Shown piece by piece: positions 35,859-48,306 of a stretch of DNA of 64,000 nucleotides. Within the stretch, counting starts at the first letter, position 1, and the number at the start of each line of letters is the position of its first letter. This DNA comes from Jacaranda mimosifolia (lineage: Eukaryota; Streptophyta; Magnoliopsida; Lamiales; Bignoniaceae), in the NCBI GenBank assembly GCA_018894105.1, contig CM032126.1, forward strand, positions 7,343,001 to 7,407,000, written 5' to 3'. The position numbers and the translations under genes were made by a program. The notes below the pieces were generated by a model, which made no database searches, was not told the origin of the DNA, and saw only the letters and a program-made list of their open reading frames with translations.

Positions 35859-38800
35859 TTATGAGTAAGACTTATAACAAGGGTGAAAAGGCCACTTAAC
35901 TAAGTCATTGAAAATAGTTGTTGATCACAATTTACTTTGAATTTGGATTAATTACTCGATGATCCCAAGCAATTAATAATTCTTTAGTGCTTCTCTATTT
36001 ATTTGAGTGTTCTGAACTATTTTAGTGACTAATTATTAAGTATTAATTAATTTCTAGTATATAAGAGAACCTTTGTAGATTAAAACCTAAACAATTACAT
36101 GACAAGAGGAATGATATGCATATGTGATCTGACTAATTTTCAAATTTTCCAACCCATTTTCCAACAACTCTGTATTATAAGTTAAAAAGGGTCAATTCAT
36201 ATAATATGAAATGTAATGGATCATATTAGTTTAGTCTAATATATATATATATATACATATGTGCGTGTGTGTGTGTGTACGCAAACGCGTGGCAATAGTG
36301 CCATGGTGGGTGCACAAGTTTTTTGATTTTTTTTCTCTTGGATTTACTAAAAAATGACATTGTTTGGCACGTGGCTGTGTTTCATGATTTTGTACTCGCT
36401 GCCTTATTTGTTGTTCATGGGCTAATTTTATTCTTTTGTCTAAATGAAAATCAGAAGAAATGTTCTTCGTTTGGTGAGAGTGAAAGAAACGTGTTTTTAC
36501 CTTGGGTCTATGTTTCTAACTCAATAGAGAAGGGATTTTCTTCTGATAGTATAGAGATATGGAAAGGATTTCTGTTGGTGAGATTTATGGATCTAGGTGA
36601 ATTTTCTAGATTTGGCTTCAGTTGGTGCTTGTACAGGATTGAAGATTTTGAGGGTTGTACGCTTCGGGAAAGTTGTGTGCATACTGGTTTTCGTGTTCTT
36701 CACTTCAATGAGTATAGAAGATTGCATTTTAGAAGAGCATCTTTTTATTGAAATAATTGAGCAACCAAAGCACAAACACGCGGAAAGCGGAAAAATATCG
36801 TCTCTATGGTTTTGGTAAGGTATTTTATTCTCTTTGGTTTTGATTTTTGTATTCTTTTTCGATTGAGTTAAAGGTTGGGTTTAAATGATCTTGTGTGCTA
36901 TTTCTCTGCAGAAGAAAGAAAGAAGCATTGTTGGTGGTTAGGGTTTTGGTCAAGTTTTTATTCTCTCTGGTTTTGACTTTTGTATGTTTTTCTTTTGCTT
37001 TAGCTAAAAATATAGTCATCCTGAAGTATTGTTTGATTCTGTATTGTTTATGAATATATTTTTATTTTATGGGTTCATTTCGGGTGCCCAGGTTCTCTTC
37101 TACAACTAATTGGTGTTTGACTTTTGTGTGTGACTGTTCAAAGAATCGAGAATGGCTTGTATCCTTCTGATATGTTTCTCCTCTATGATTTTTAGTTTTA
37201 GGACTTATATTATTCTTGAAAAGGAGAAAAGTGCAATCTGAGCGGCCTTCAGTAGAAATATGGAAGGTAACTACTCAACTCTACTTTTTGTATTACTATC
37301 ATAGATAAAATAATGAATTTACATGCTATTGGAGTAACTCTGCTGTCATTTAGATTTGTTTGTGTTGCTGAACTTGCATCCTTGTCTAATATGTTTTAAT
37401 CTATTTGAGTGGATTCATGTTTCATATTTTAACTTGTATTTTCCTAGATGAATAATATCTAAGAATAACATCCTCTTTAATTTCTTATTTTCACACTGTT
37501 GATGATGAATTATGGCATAGATTCAATATATCTTTCTACACTATGCACTTCAATTAATTCCTATGTTAGGAAACAGTTTATTTGTTTATCCCTTTCTTTT
37601 GTGATGAGTAAATGATAGTTTCTTTATTTCTTCCTCATCAAATCTATTTTTGTCATGTTTCATTTGAATACAAGTTGACGGGTTGGGTGTCATGCCTGTT
37701 ATATATTTCACATTAAGTGCTTTTGTTGCTACAGCAATAAACATAACTGTAAGTTCTTCTTATTTTTTTTATTATATGTTTTCTTCAATTTTTGTAAAAG
37801 GCCTTTTTAAAGGCAGACATTTGTCACATTTTTTCTATTTTATCACTAGCATGAACATCATATTAGATTAGATTGTTTGTACTATTTCATAGGTATTTGT
37901 CTCAAGTCTCAGCTTTATCATTCTATATGTAATACTTCAATGGAACCTTCATTGGTGTTATTTGTGTGTGTATACTTCTTGATATAATGTGCTAGATTGT
38001 AACATTATTCACCGCACAAAGTAAAATGGGAAAGATGTTATGGAATGCAGTACTCTATGGGAAGGGAATGAGGAGATTAGAAACCAAGCTAATTGAGGAA
38101 AGGTATTGGATTCAATTTCTATCAAAGGATATGTAATTCCCTATTTTAAGGGTAAGACAGAGAAGGAAAGCCATATGAACATTTTGCGATTTTTATTAAA
38201 TTATAAATATAGAGTTTACATTCGGTTATACAATCTTGGAAGTAGAAAGTTGAACATCTTTATTCTATTCATAAAGGTATCTTGAAGCGTTCAACTCTTA
38301 GACACAGATGGTTATGCATTCTTGCACATGAATTTGTTTTATCCATTGCACTTTATAAAATGGAATTTTAATTTGTTGTTATATTGATGGGTTTCACTTC
38401 TTTTATTGTTTTTTTTCCCCTTTTGTTGTTTCTGCTAGATGGATGAGCTAGTAATGAAACTTTCTTTGCAAAAATCTCAAATCTGGAACTTAGAAATCAA
38501 TTTGAAGGTCAGTTTTTACACAATGTTTTTAGTCATTTTTGTTATTATTGTGATTGGTTTGGTGGTTTATAGTGAGGATAAAATGTAGTTGCATTTCTTG
38601 TTCTGTTTTTGGCTTCTCATTTAGAATGGGTATTAGATTGGAATCTTCATCACACGATTTAGATTTGGTTAACTCTTAGAATTACATTAGATGTCTTGTG
38701 GCAGCTTATGCTAGGGTGAAAGCTGATAACTCTGTATTAGATTACATTTTCTTTTGTCTTGCAAAACTTTGAAAAGTCAGTAAGTAGCTTGAAATATTTT

Positions 38801-38912
38801 GACATTTTGTATATTTCTCTTTTTAGAAAAAAATTTATTCTGTAAGTTGTACCCATTACCATTTTTCGGTCCTCAGATATTCTGGTGATGTGGTTGGTCA
38901 TCAATGCTGACA
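35859..38912. other. Unassigned DNA, possible remains of a gene's 5' part
   Basis: The longest open frame (36323-36751, 142 codons, plus) matches nothing I know; its composition is Phe/Leu-rich and looks like translated non-coding DNA. Near-duplicate stretches of about 50 bp (GGTTTTGGT.AAG..TTTTATTCTCT.TGGTTTTGA) occur at about 36808-36862 and 36940-36995. A phosphoglycerate mutase pseudogene exon begins just to the right, so this may include its upstream exons or introns, but I could not recognise any. Confidence 0.4.
36239..36280. repeat. (TA)n / (GT)n microsatellite
   Basis: TATATATATATATATACATATGTGCGTGTGTGTG-type composite run, given here by pattern only. It lies just left of the long plus-strand open frame at 36323. 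Confidence 0.85.
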
Positions 38913-39508
38913 TTTACTTTTGTTTCTATCAAACTCTGCAACCTTGGATGAAAAAATTAGAGTAGTTACAAGCAGAAGAGCTTATCAGCATTTTGAAGGA
39001 CCTTTTCTTTATGCAGCATTGGATGGAATAAAGTTGCTTACTTTTGCTCAATATGAAGTTAAAGTCACATGTGGTTCCATAGTACGCATTGTTTATTGTT
39101 AAGTTTTAGGCCTTTGAGCTAAGCACTCAAGCTTATCATATATTTCATGAGAGTACCTCAATGATTCCTTACTATTTTACTAAGTTGCAACTTATATGAT
39201 AAAATCATATATTTTAGGTATGCAACAGATCATAGATGTGGGGTGGTTGTGAAAGGTCCAAAATTAAGTGGAATGGAAGATCCATTAAATGATAATCGCC
39301 TACTGTTACAAGCTTAACCACTTGATGATTTTGAAAAAGCAAAAAGATAATTATAGTTGTTAACGAGTTGTCAAAAGGAGATATCTTGCATTTTGGTAGC
39401 TCATCCTGTGAATGCAAGAAGGCTTGCCAAAGAAAAGAACATTGCTAATATCGTCTTTCTTACGAGGTTGTGGGATTCGAATAGAAGTGATCTTTTTTGT
39501 GACTCAGG
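38913..39508 (+). pseudogene. Archaeal-type phosphoglycerate mutase (ApgM-like) fragment
   Basis: ApgM-family enzymes are proposed cofactor-independent phosphoglycerate mutases; plants have a cytosolic homologue. Exon A (about 38920-39061) reads SATLDEKIRVVTSRRAYQHF, then FLYAALDGIKLLTFAQYEVKV. After an intron with acceptor TTTTAG at 39219, exon B reads RYATDHRCGVVVKGPKLSG, DPLNDNRLLLQA, PLDDFEKAK, and in a shifted frame ISCILVAHPVNARRLAKEKN and GCGIRIEV. Exon B has TAA at the position after LLLQA, another TAA after KAKR, and at least two frameshifts (about 39350 and 39466). Only about 170 codons of a protein near 490 residues are seen. The family call is from pattern recognition; a search would settle it. 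Confidence 0.68.
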
Positions 39509-41356
39509 TATTTTCCATTCCTCTCTCTTTTAAAGGATATAATTATTGGAGGGTTTTTATTTTTTTTTCTTTTTGTAAGGAAGGAAAATAAAACATGAAA
39601 TATAACCTATGGATTTCATGTGCTCAGGTTTAGGAAAAACTTTTTAACTACATTTAAGTTTAAGATTAAGAATAGAATAACTAAAATTCGATTACACAAG
39701 TACTACATAAGATATTGGATGATAGTACTTCTTCTTCTTCTTTATTCCTTAGTTATAATAGTTTATCCACCCCTAAAATTCAAAAGAAAGCAGATTATGG
39801 TTAAATCCATTGAGAGGTCAATCCCATACGATTGACCTCCTAAGATACTCCACTTAGTTTGTTGCCTTAAGAACTAATCCCGGTTGCTACTCTAGGGAAG
39901 CTTGCGATATAAGACACGAAAGACATTGGCAAAAAAATCAAGATTATGTTATCTATCATAGAGTTAGAATAAGAAGCTACTATAGAGCTCTTCTGGAGTT
40001 TCAGTAGGGGGATTGAATTTGCTTAGAACTGTTGGAGTGAATGCAGAGTTCGATTTGAAGGATCGATTGCTACTGCTCAAATAAGTGGCTTTGAGATGAT
40101 TGAATTGCGGAAGTTGAGCTGAAGTTTGTGGTATGATTATTGTTTGAGCTGATCGCCTTGCAGGACGAAATAATGCTGCAAAATTTTTGTGGGTTAACTG
40201 TGTTAGAAGTGCTTGTAGGATGTTATGAATTCTGCTACTGCAAGTGGCTTATTAGTTGAATAAAGACTGGAATGCTTGGGACAACATGGAGTTGTAGTTA
40301 TGTTGCATAGCTCTCTATCCTGAGTTGCAGCAATTTGCTAGTTTTCCTAACAGGCATGCAGATTGGAGTTATATGTTGGTGAGAAATTGATGCATCAGGT
40401 GTATGAAAATGTTTGCATTAGCTTGAGAAACTAAAATGGGGATGGGGATGCATTGTTGGTAAAGATCGCATAATTTTATTACTATGCTAGTTGTTTGGGA
40501 CTAGATTTCTGGAGTTGATTGAATGCTGGAAATGGTTGCATAGTGGACTTGGAATGCAGAATAATGTCAGTTTGGGGTGTGTTAATTATTCACTTGCGTA
40601 TAACGAGCCTGTTGAGACCTGTGGTTTGAGATGAAAATGCTCAGAATCTATAAAGATGGAGACTGAGGATAGGGGTTTTGGCTTTGCAAGTAGCTGGAAA
40701 TTGTTTGTTGTTGCTTGATTGATTTTTACTCTGAGTTTGAATTCCTTGTGTTAAACAAATGTATTCATATTATATAGGTGTTTATTTATGACTTTCATAG
40801 AATAATTTTTTTTATCATAATCTCGATTTATTTATTTAAAGAATTATATAACATATTGTGTATTGAATCACTATGTTACTATTTTTTAATTTATTTGTTT
40901 GTATATTTTTACATACATTAAAATGATGGGTTTCTTTATCTTCACTTCATATCGGTACACAAAGTAGCTGCAAATTAGCTTGATGGTGACAATACAAACC
41001 GTGAATTAGACGCCTGATTTTGGAGCTGGTATGAGGTAGTGCAGACAAGGGGTAAATTTTAAGGCATTAGTCCTTTTTTCTGTCACTTAAACACTTGTGT
41101 ATTTTAAGCAAGAGAAGCCGGGAACTATTGAAATTAGTCTACTTTTTCTTGGAGAAACGTCGTGCTATCATTTTGTAGGCTTATGTCATACTCTTAGTAA
41201 TTGAGGAATGAATGAATTTTCTTTGCACCATCTTTTGTTCTTGGATTTGGTTAAGTTTATATGAGGCATTATTCACATATATTTTTACAAACACAAAATG
41301 TATAAGCAAAAGAATATATACATAAAAATTAACGGGCATGGAGCGGTGGAACCCTT
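39509..41356. other. No feature recognised
   Basis: There is no convincing reading frame, repeat or element end in this stretch. It may continue the mutase pseudogene (introns and decayed exons). An oligopyrimidine run lies at 39728-39742. Confidence 0.45.
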
Positions 41357-41672
41357 TCTAGTGTTACTATATAATATAGGCGCCGAAGCGCGTGTGAATA
41401 ATGCATATGGTGCGTGTATTTTTTTTTTACAATTTTTTTTTTGTGTTTTTTTGGCAAAACGGCATCATTTTAGGTAAGGGTTGCTTTGTTTCTTTGTAGT
41501 TTCTGCTTGGTTGGATGTTCCAAATTTTGTTGTTTTCTTAGTTTAGGTGTGGGCCCTGGCAATTGAGCATAAGAAATTGGTTTTTCTCCATGAGATTTTT
41601 CCTTTTTTTTTATTTTTTTTTAATTTATTTGTGTGGTTTATGATTTTAGGTGGTGGGCCCTGTGCATGCTTT

Positions 41673-41806
41673 GAGGTGGTGGGTCTATTATGTTTTGCTG
41701 TCAATTCTTAGCATATAATAAGAAGCCAAGTCATTATTTGAGGTGGTGGGTCTATTATGTTTTGCTGTCAATTTTTGGCATATAATGAGAAGCCAAGTTA
41801 ATATGT
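41673..41806 (+). repeat. 67-bp tandem duplication in the Helitron 5' region
   Basis: Two adjacent copies of a unit starting GAGGTGGTGGGTCTATTATG with a period of 67 bp and a few point differences (CTTAGC versus TTTGGC, AATAAG versus AATGAG). Confidence 0.85.
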
Positions 41807-43968
41807 TAATCACCACAATTCCACCGCCATGGACCTTTTTACCTTCTTTATATCCCTATTCTCTCTCTTTTTTTAGCCGAGTGTCAACATCGGGTGAAAA
41901 AGACAAAATCAGCTCTTCAGAAGTAAGTTTCATTTTAATTTCTTCTTCTTCTTCTTCTTCTTCTGTTGTTGTTATATGTATGCAAACACATGCACATGCA
42001 TACTAATTTGTCAACAAATTTGTTAAACAAATTCATCCTCAAGTTTTTAGAACTTCTCAATTCTTGGCTTCAACAAATATATATAGATTAATATGTTTAG
42101 GACATATAATTATAGTAATAATTTCTAAGTATATAATATTTTTTGTTTGGAAATAAGTAATTGTAGTGTTATTGTTTTAGGTATAGGATAATATTCAAGT
42201 ACTTTTGACATATAGTTAAGGAAGATAATATGTGTCATTAAAATTAGTAATAATAATATGAAATTTATATTATGCTGTTGTGTTGATTTAATTTTTTTAA
42301 AAACAATTGAAATATTAAATTTTTATTTGTTTTATTATTAATAAAATTAAGGATGTATGTAAGTGTAGGTAAAGTAATTAATAAGTATATTGGTTGATAA
42401 TACTATTCTGTAAACTTCATTTTTTATATTTATGTTTTACCTTTTGAATCATTAGTTTTGGTGAATTAAATTTCATTGTAAGAGTTTAGAAGTTTATAAG
42501 TCTAAGTTAGAATAACATAAATTATATTATATTGTTGTTTCATTATTATAACAATAGTTTTTAAATAGTTTAATTAAATTTAAGAGAAGTAAGTGTTTTA
42601 AGATTTAGAACGTATATACAAGAGTTTGTTATTATAATAATAATGTATTTCAATATTTATTTTAAGTTTTAGTTAATAATTTCATGTTAAGTAGTAAATA
42701 TGTGATTTTTTATTAATGAATTAAGATATGTTACATTTTAGTAGTTATACTTATAATTACAGTAATATTAGTATTGCTTATTGTACAGTTGATTATGATA
42801 GATGTTGTTAAATATTATTATATTTAATCTCTATTATAATAATATTAGTTGTTCTAAATTATGAAGTAATTTTATTATGTTGTTATAAGAACATGTAAAT
42901 CATTTAGATACTTTTATTGAAAGTATAAAGTTATAGAGACTAGAATATGTAAGTAGTTGATTTTTACAATAGTAATTTTATAGTTTAACTATATTAATAA
43001 TAAATCTATTAATTATATTTAAAGTAATAAATAGTTGGATATGCATTAATTGAGAAAATGACAATTATATTTAAAGTGTTTGTGATCTTTTGTTGAATTT
43101 TTTTAGCTGGCTTATACTAATGTTCATATTATTTTTGCAATTTACCTTCCAAATAAAAACAAGAAGACAAATGTCTCTTGTCGTGAATATACTGATTATA
43201 GGTGCCAAATCCATGGAAATCACTTTAGCTGTATACTTCATTCGGGGAGATTAGGACAACAATATAACATAGATTCATATATAAAAATTGAAACACAATG
43301 TTTGGATTTCTATAGAATGGAACAACAACAATTTGATGCAAGAACTAAAAATTTACAATGGATAGTTGATTCTCTGGGAGTTGATAATCGGGATGATCCA
43401 ACAAAAATAAGTAGGCGTATTTTATTGCCTTCATCTTTCATTGGAGGACCAAGAGATATGATGAAGAGGTATGTCAATGCAATGGCTTTAGTTCAAAAGT
43501 ATGGTAATCTTGACTTGTTTATTACAATGACATACAATCCAAATTGGAAGGAAATTAAAGATCAACTTCTACCAATTGAAGAGCCAAATGATCGACCTGA
43601 TTTAGTTGCTTGTATTTTTTGATCTAAGCTTGAAGAATTCCTGATGGAACTAATTCAATGTTGCATTCTTATGTAATAACTCATATGTTGCATGGTCCTT
43701 GTGGTGCAAGCAATCACAAAAATATTTGTATGAAAGATGGACAATGTAAAAATAGGCATCCTAAAGATTTTGTTGAAGTAGCTATTCATGGTAAATATGA
43801 TTATCCTAATTATAGAAAACGAAACGATGGAAAAAAAAATCTTGTACGTAATGCTTATTTAGATAACAGATATGTTGTTCCCTATTGTCCTTACTTATTA
43901 GCTAAATTCAATTGTCATATAAATGTGGAGTTATGTTCTGATTTTAAACTTGTTAAGTATCTTTATAA

Positions 43969-43989
43969 ATATATATATATATATATATA
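43969..43989 (+). repeat. (AT)n microsatellite within Rep coding sequence
   Basis: The AT run follows AAGTATCTTTATAAAT and precedes GGACATGATAG, between the codons for KYLYKYI and GHDR. Confidence 0.9.
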
Positions 43990-44304
43990 ACGGACATGAT
44001 AGAATATATTATAATATAGTAAATGATTCTTTTACTAATAATATTGATGAAATGAAAGAGTTTCAAAAAGGTCGTTGGATTTGTATTATTGAAGCTTATT
44101 GGCAAATTTATAGTTTTGATATTACACAAATGTACCCTCCAATTATTATTTTGCTTGTACATTTACCTATTGGACAATATGTTTGTTTTGGTAAGAAAAA
44201 ATCTTTAAATGAAATTCTTTCAAATCCATTTATTGGAAAAACAATGTTGACTAAATTTTTTTGGATGAATGGAAATGATCCTATTGCTAAAAATTGAATT
44301 TGTT

Positions 44305-44329
44305 ACATATATATATATATATATATATT
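44305..44329 (+). repeat. (AT)n microsatellite between Rep and helicase segments
   Basis: Sits between the stop after NDPIAKN (44297) and TTTTCCGGAGTATTTTGTTTGGG, which appears to continue the helicase N-terminal part. Confidence 0.85.
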
Positions 44330-46479
44330 TTCCGGAGTATTTTGTTTGGGAGCAAAAAATATCGAAAATGAAAACTTCAAAAATGTCAAATTGTTGTTGG
44401 TAGAGTAGCAATTGTTGATCCTTCTGAAGGTGGGCAGTACTTTGTGAAAGTTCTTTTATCAAATGTAAAAGCTCCTAAACTATTTAAAGGCCTTATAACT
44501 GTTGGGAATGAACAACATATTACTTTTCGAGACGCTGCACTTCATCGAAGTTTACTTGAATATGATATTTATGTTGAACAATGTTTAGAAAAAGCTTCAC
44601 GGCTCCAAATGCCTCAAACATTACGAAAACTCTTTGCTATTCTTTTAGTACATAATTCACCACCAAAACCTAAAGAATGTTTTGAAAAATTCATTTTTTC
44701 TCTTTCAGATGATTATAAAAGAAAAAGTCATTTTACTAAATCAGAAATTGAAGATAAAACTTGAAAAAGTATAGATGAATTTCTTATGTTGTTGGGTAAT
44801 TCTACTCATGATTATTCTTTAGGTCATTATTTTCGAAGTTTAATGGAAGAAGAAAGGTTTACAAAAGAATTAGCTTATGAAAGAAGTCTTATTCCATCAG
44901 CAGATGATTTGTTATGTATAAAAAGACTCAATCAAATGCAAAAAAGGCTTCTGTTGCCATAACTAATAAAATTAATTTTAGTCAGCCAGGAGCATTTTTT
45001 ATAGATGGTCCAGGGGGAACAGGGAAAATATTTTTTGTACAAAGCACCACTTGCATACATTAGATCTAGAGGTCTAATAGCTTTAGCTGTTGCAACTTCT
45101 GGGGTTACTGCTTCTCTTTTACCAAGGGGTCGAACAACACATTCTAGATTTAAATTACCTATTGAAATTGAAGAAAAAATTAGCAAACAATTAAGCCTTG
45201 TAAAAATGATTCTAACTGCAAAATTGATTATTTGAGATGAAGCTTCAATGGCCAATAAAAAATTATTGAAGCATTTAATAAACTTTTGCAAGATATTATT
45301 GATGAAAAAGATATTTTGTTTGGTGGAAAAGTTGTTGTTTTTGGAGAAGATTTTAGACAAACACTACCTATTATACCTCACCGTAGTAAACATCATATGA
45401 TAAATGCAAGTTTTATTTCATCCAATATTTGGCCACACCTTATTAAAATAAAGCTCCAAGAAAATGTAAGAGCAAAAGATGATCCATTATTTACATCTTT
45501 TTTGCTAAGAATAGGTGATGGTGTTGAACCTTTTTTATTTTAAGACAATATTTTCATTCCAAATTATATATTTTTGCCATACAAAAATCGAGCAGAATCT
45601 ATAAAAGATTTGATTAATTATGTTTTCCCTCGCATAGATTCTTATTTGTATGAGCCTTATGATTTAATAAATAGAGCAATTCTCACTCCAAAAAATGATT
45701 GCATGATAGAGATAAATAGCATACTTATTGATAAACATCCTGGTGAATAGAAAGAATATATTAGGTATAATAAAGTTACAAATTCACAAGATCAAGGACA
45801 ATATGAAGACTTTTTTAGCTCAGTTATTTCCAATAGCTTACCTCCACATAAGTTAGTATTGAAATTTTTTTTCCCTATAATGTTATTAAGAAATCTAAAT
45901 CCTGTAGAAGGACTTTGCAATGGAACGAGGTAAATTTGTTGTAGCTTAGGTGAAAACTTTATTGAAGCTACAATAGCAACTGGAGATCATAAAGGCAAAT
46001 TAATTTTTATTCCTCAAATTCCTTTAGAATGTACAGATAAAGAAAAATGTCCAATACCATTTAAAAGATTTCAATTTTCTGTTAAGCCATGATTTGCTAT
46101 GACCATTAATAAAACTCAAGGTCAAACGCTTGATTATATAGGAGTATATTTACCGCAACTTGTTTTCTCACACGGTCAACTATATGTTGCACCATCTCAC
46201 ACTAAAAAAGTGTCTTCTGTTGTAGTATTGATTGAACTAACATTTACTGGCGGAGAATGCTAGTAGTACACTAAAAATATAGTGTATCAAGAAATCTTTG
46301 ATCTAATTAAACAAGGTTATTCTCTTATCTTTCTATATGTTTATGAAATTTATTGTATTACTTTAAATGCTATTTAAATTTATTTATAAGGATATTGATT
46401 AATATATAGTACATTTACCTTTAAGTCATAAAAATATATTTAATACTCATACTTTTTCTTCCAGGTGCATCTTCTGCAT

Positions 46480-48268
46480 ATGCAGAATCTATTGCATATT
46501 AGAGATATTACTCCTTCATTTAATAGTTGGTCAGTTAAAGCTTTAGTTGAATGTAAGAGTGCCGAACGGTAATCAACTCGCAGTCCAAAAAGATATCAGC
46601 ACATTACATTAGTTGATGAAACGATATTGCTTTTTTGCAATTTTCAAAATGTGTTGTTCCAATTTAAAAATACATAAACTATTTGAAATATTAGATAATA
46701 ATAAAATAAAAATGTTTTTATGCTATCATGTAAATAATTCATTTATTATTACAAGTATCTATTGCGGCAATGTATTTTTTATTCTATTTATAAATTAAAA
46801 TATTTTTTGACAATGTATATATATATATATATTCTTAAAAAAACTTTCAAAAAGTTATTATAAATTAAGTTTGATTAAAATAAAAATAATTCACTTAATT
46901 TGTTAAAAAAAATTATTATTGGTACAAAATGTTTTACTTAAAGTATTATAATTTCTTAATCTTTTTTTTTTATAAAATAAACTATTCCATTGATATTCAA
47001 CTAAAATTGCATTCATTTAATTTTCTTATTATTTTAGGTTTATTAAATTTAAGTTAGTCTATAATGATAACTATCTCATTTAAATCAAATAGATATTTTG
47101 AAATTATCTAGAAAAATTTAATATTTGTTTTAAATAAACTTTACATTTGTGTTGTCTTTATTCTTGTTATTATAAATTAAATTATACTATAAGAATGTAA
47201 ATATTTGATTTTATTACTTTAGCATATGTGATAACAGAAAATTGTTATTTAGAAACATATAGTTATGCTTATTAAAATAATTATAATGTTATAAATTGAT
47301 GATTTCTTTTTGTCCTATATTTATTTAATTCTTAGCATTTTTAGTTGAAATTATTAAATTTAATTATTAAATGGTTCTAAAATAATTATTACTCTATAAT
47401 TATATATGTTGGTTTACAATTATTTTTACAGTGTTCTCAATAGTTTGTTCTAATCTATTTATATGTTTTGGATGTCTATATATTTTAGGGTACAAAAATT
47501 CTGGCAACAATATTTGATACTACCATTCAACACTTTGAGAAGACCCTAACAGTTCATGACACATACATAATTTCAAATGCTTGTGTTGCTCTTGTCAATC
47601 TTCTTTATGATAATTATGGGCAGTCATATAGTTGGACTATCATACAAAGAACTGTCATTAAAAGAGAGCTGGTGAATGTGATTCCTTTGTCCATGATAAT
47701 GCCAATTTTCCAGCCCTTCCTTTGTTTGTCTCCGTCAGATGAGAAGCATACTGTTGGTAAATTAATAACATTTAATTAATATATTTTTCCTATTTCTAAC
47801 TATTATTACACATAACTTTTCCTTTGAAAATTTGATTTTAGATATACTAGCTGTCGTCATTAAGAAGTTTAATCAAAGCACTGTTGGAGCTCCTCCAAAA
47901 ACTTTCCTAATCCATGAGTTTGCTCTTTTGAATCATGAGTATATTATCTTGCTTTTTGTTTGTTTAACTATATACTTTAGTTATCAATTAAATTTTATTG
48001 TATTTAGTATAAAATATTGTCTAATTAATCTATTTTTGACATTTCTCTTTTATTAGGAAAAGACCAATTATCATATCTCTTTGGAATAATATAGCTACAT
48101 CAGAAGGTGATCTGATAATGTTTGCTCCAGAACAAATGCCAATTATAAGTGCGACAAAATTAAGTATCTCTTGTCATTATGGTACGATTTACTTTACTTC
48201 CAAAATTCTCTCATGAATCTTTCATTTATATTTAATTTGTTGTATATGCAAAAAATATATATATACAA

Positions 48269-48306
<38 letters not shown>

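Larger units (their letters stand above)
43160..46335 (+). pseudogene. Helitron Rep-helicase (RepHel), broken
   Basis: RepHel nicks and unwinds DNA for rolling-circle transposition. From about 43160: SCREYTDYRCQIHGNHFS, then 43302-43620 with ISRRILLPSSFIGGPRDMM and LDLFITMTYNPNWKEI (Helitron helicase-like domain), then MLHGPCG (about 43690) and VVPYCPYLLAKFNCHINVE. The tract between LEEF and MLHGPCG, which should hold the HUH metal-binding motif, is only about 15 codons here. The tyrosine region KYLYKYIY runs into an AT microsatellite at 43969-43989. The PIF1-type helicase follows: Walker A FIDGPGGTGK (about 45000), KVVVFGEDFRQTLPIIP, LINRAILTPKN, and FAMTINKTQGQTLDYIGVYL (about 46095). More than ten stops or shifts are present. 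Confidence 0.85.

Noticed and set aside
36323..36751. 142-codon plus-strand open frame
   Set aside because: No recognisable domain, codon use like non-coding DNA, and no supporting splice structure. Kept only as unassigned sequence.
41340..41356. A firm Helitron 5' boundary at 41357
   Set aside because: The TC start and following sequence fit, but the preceding base is T and not A, so the boundary is reported only as likely.
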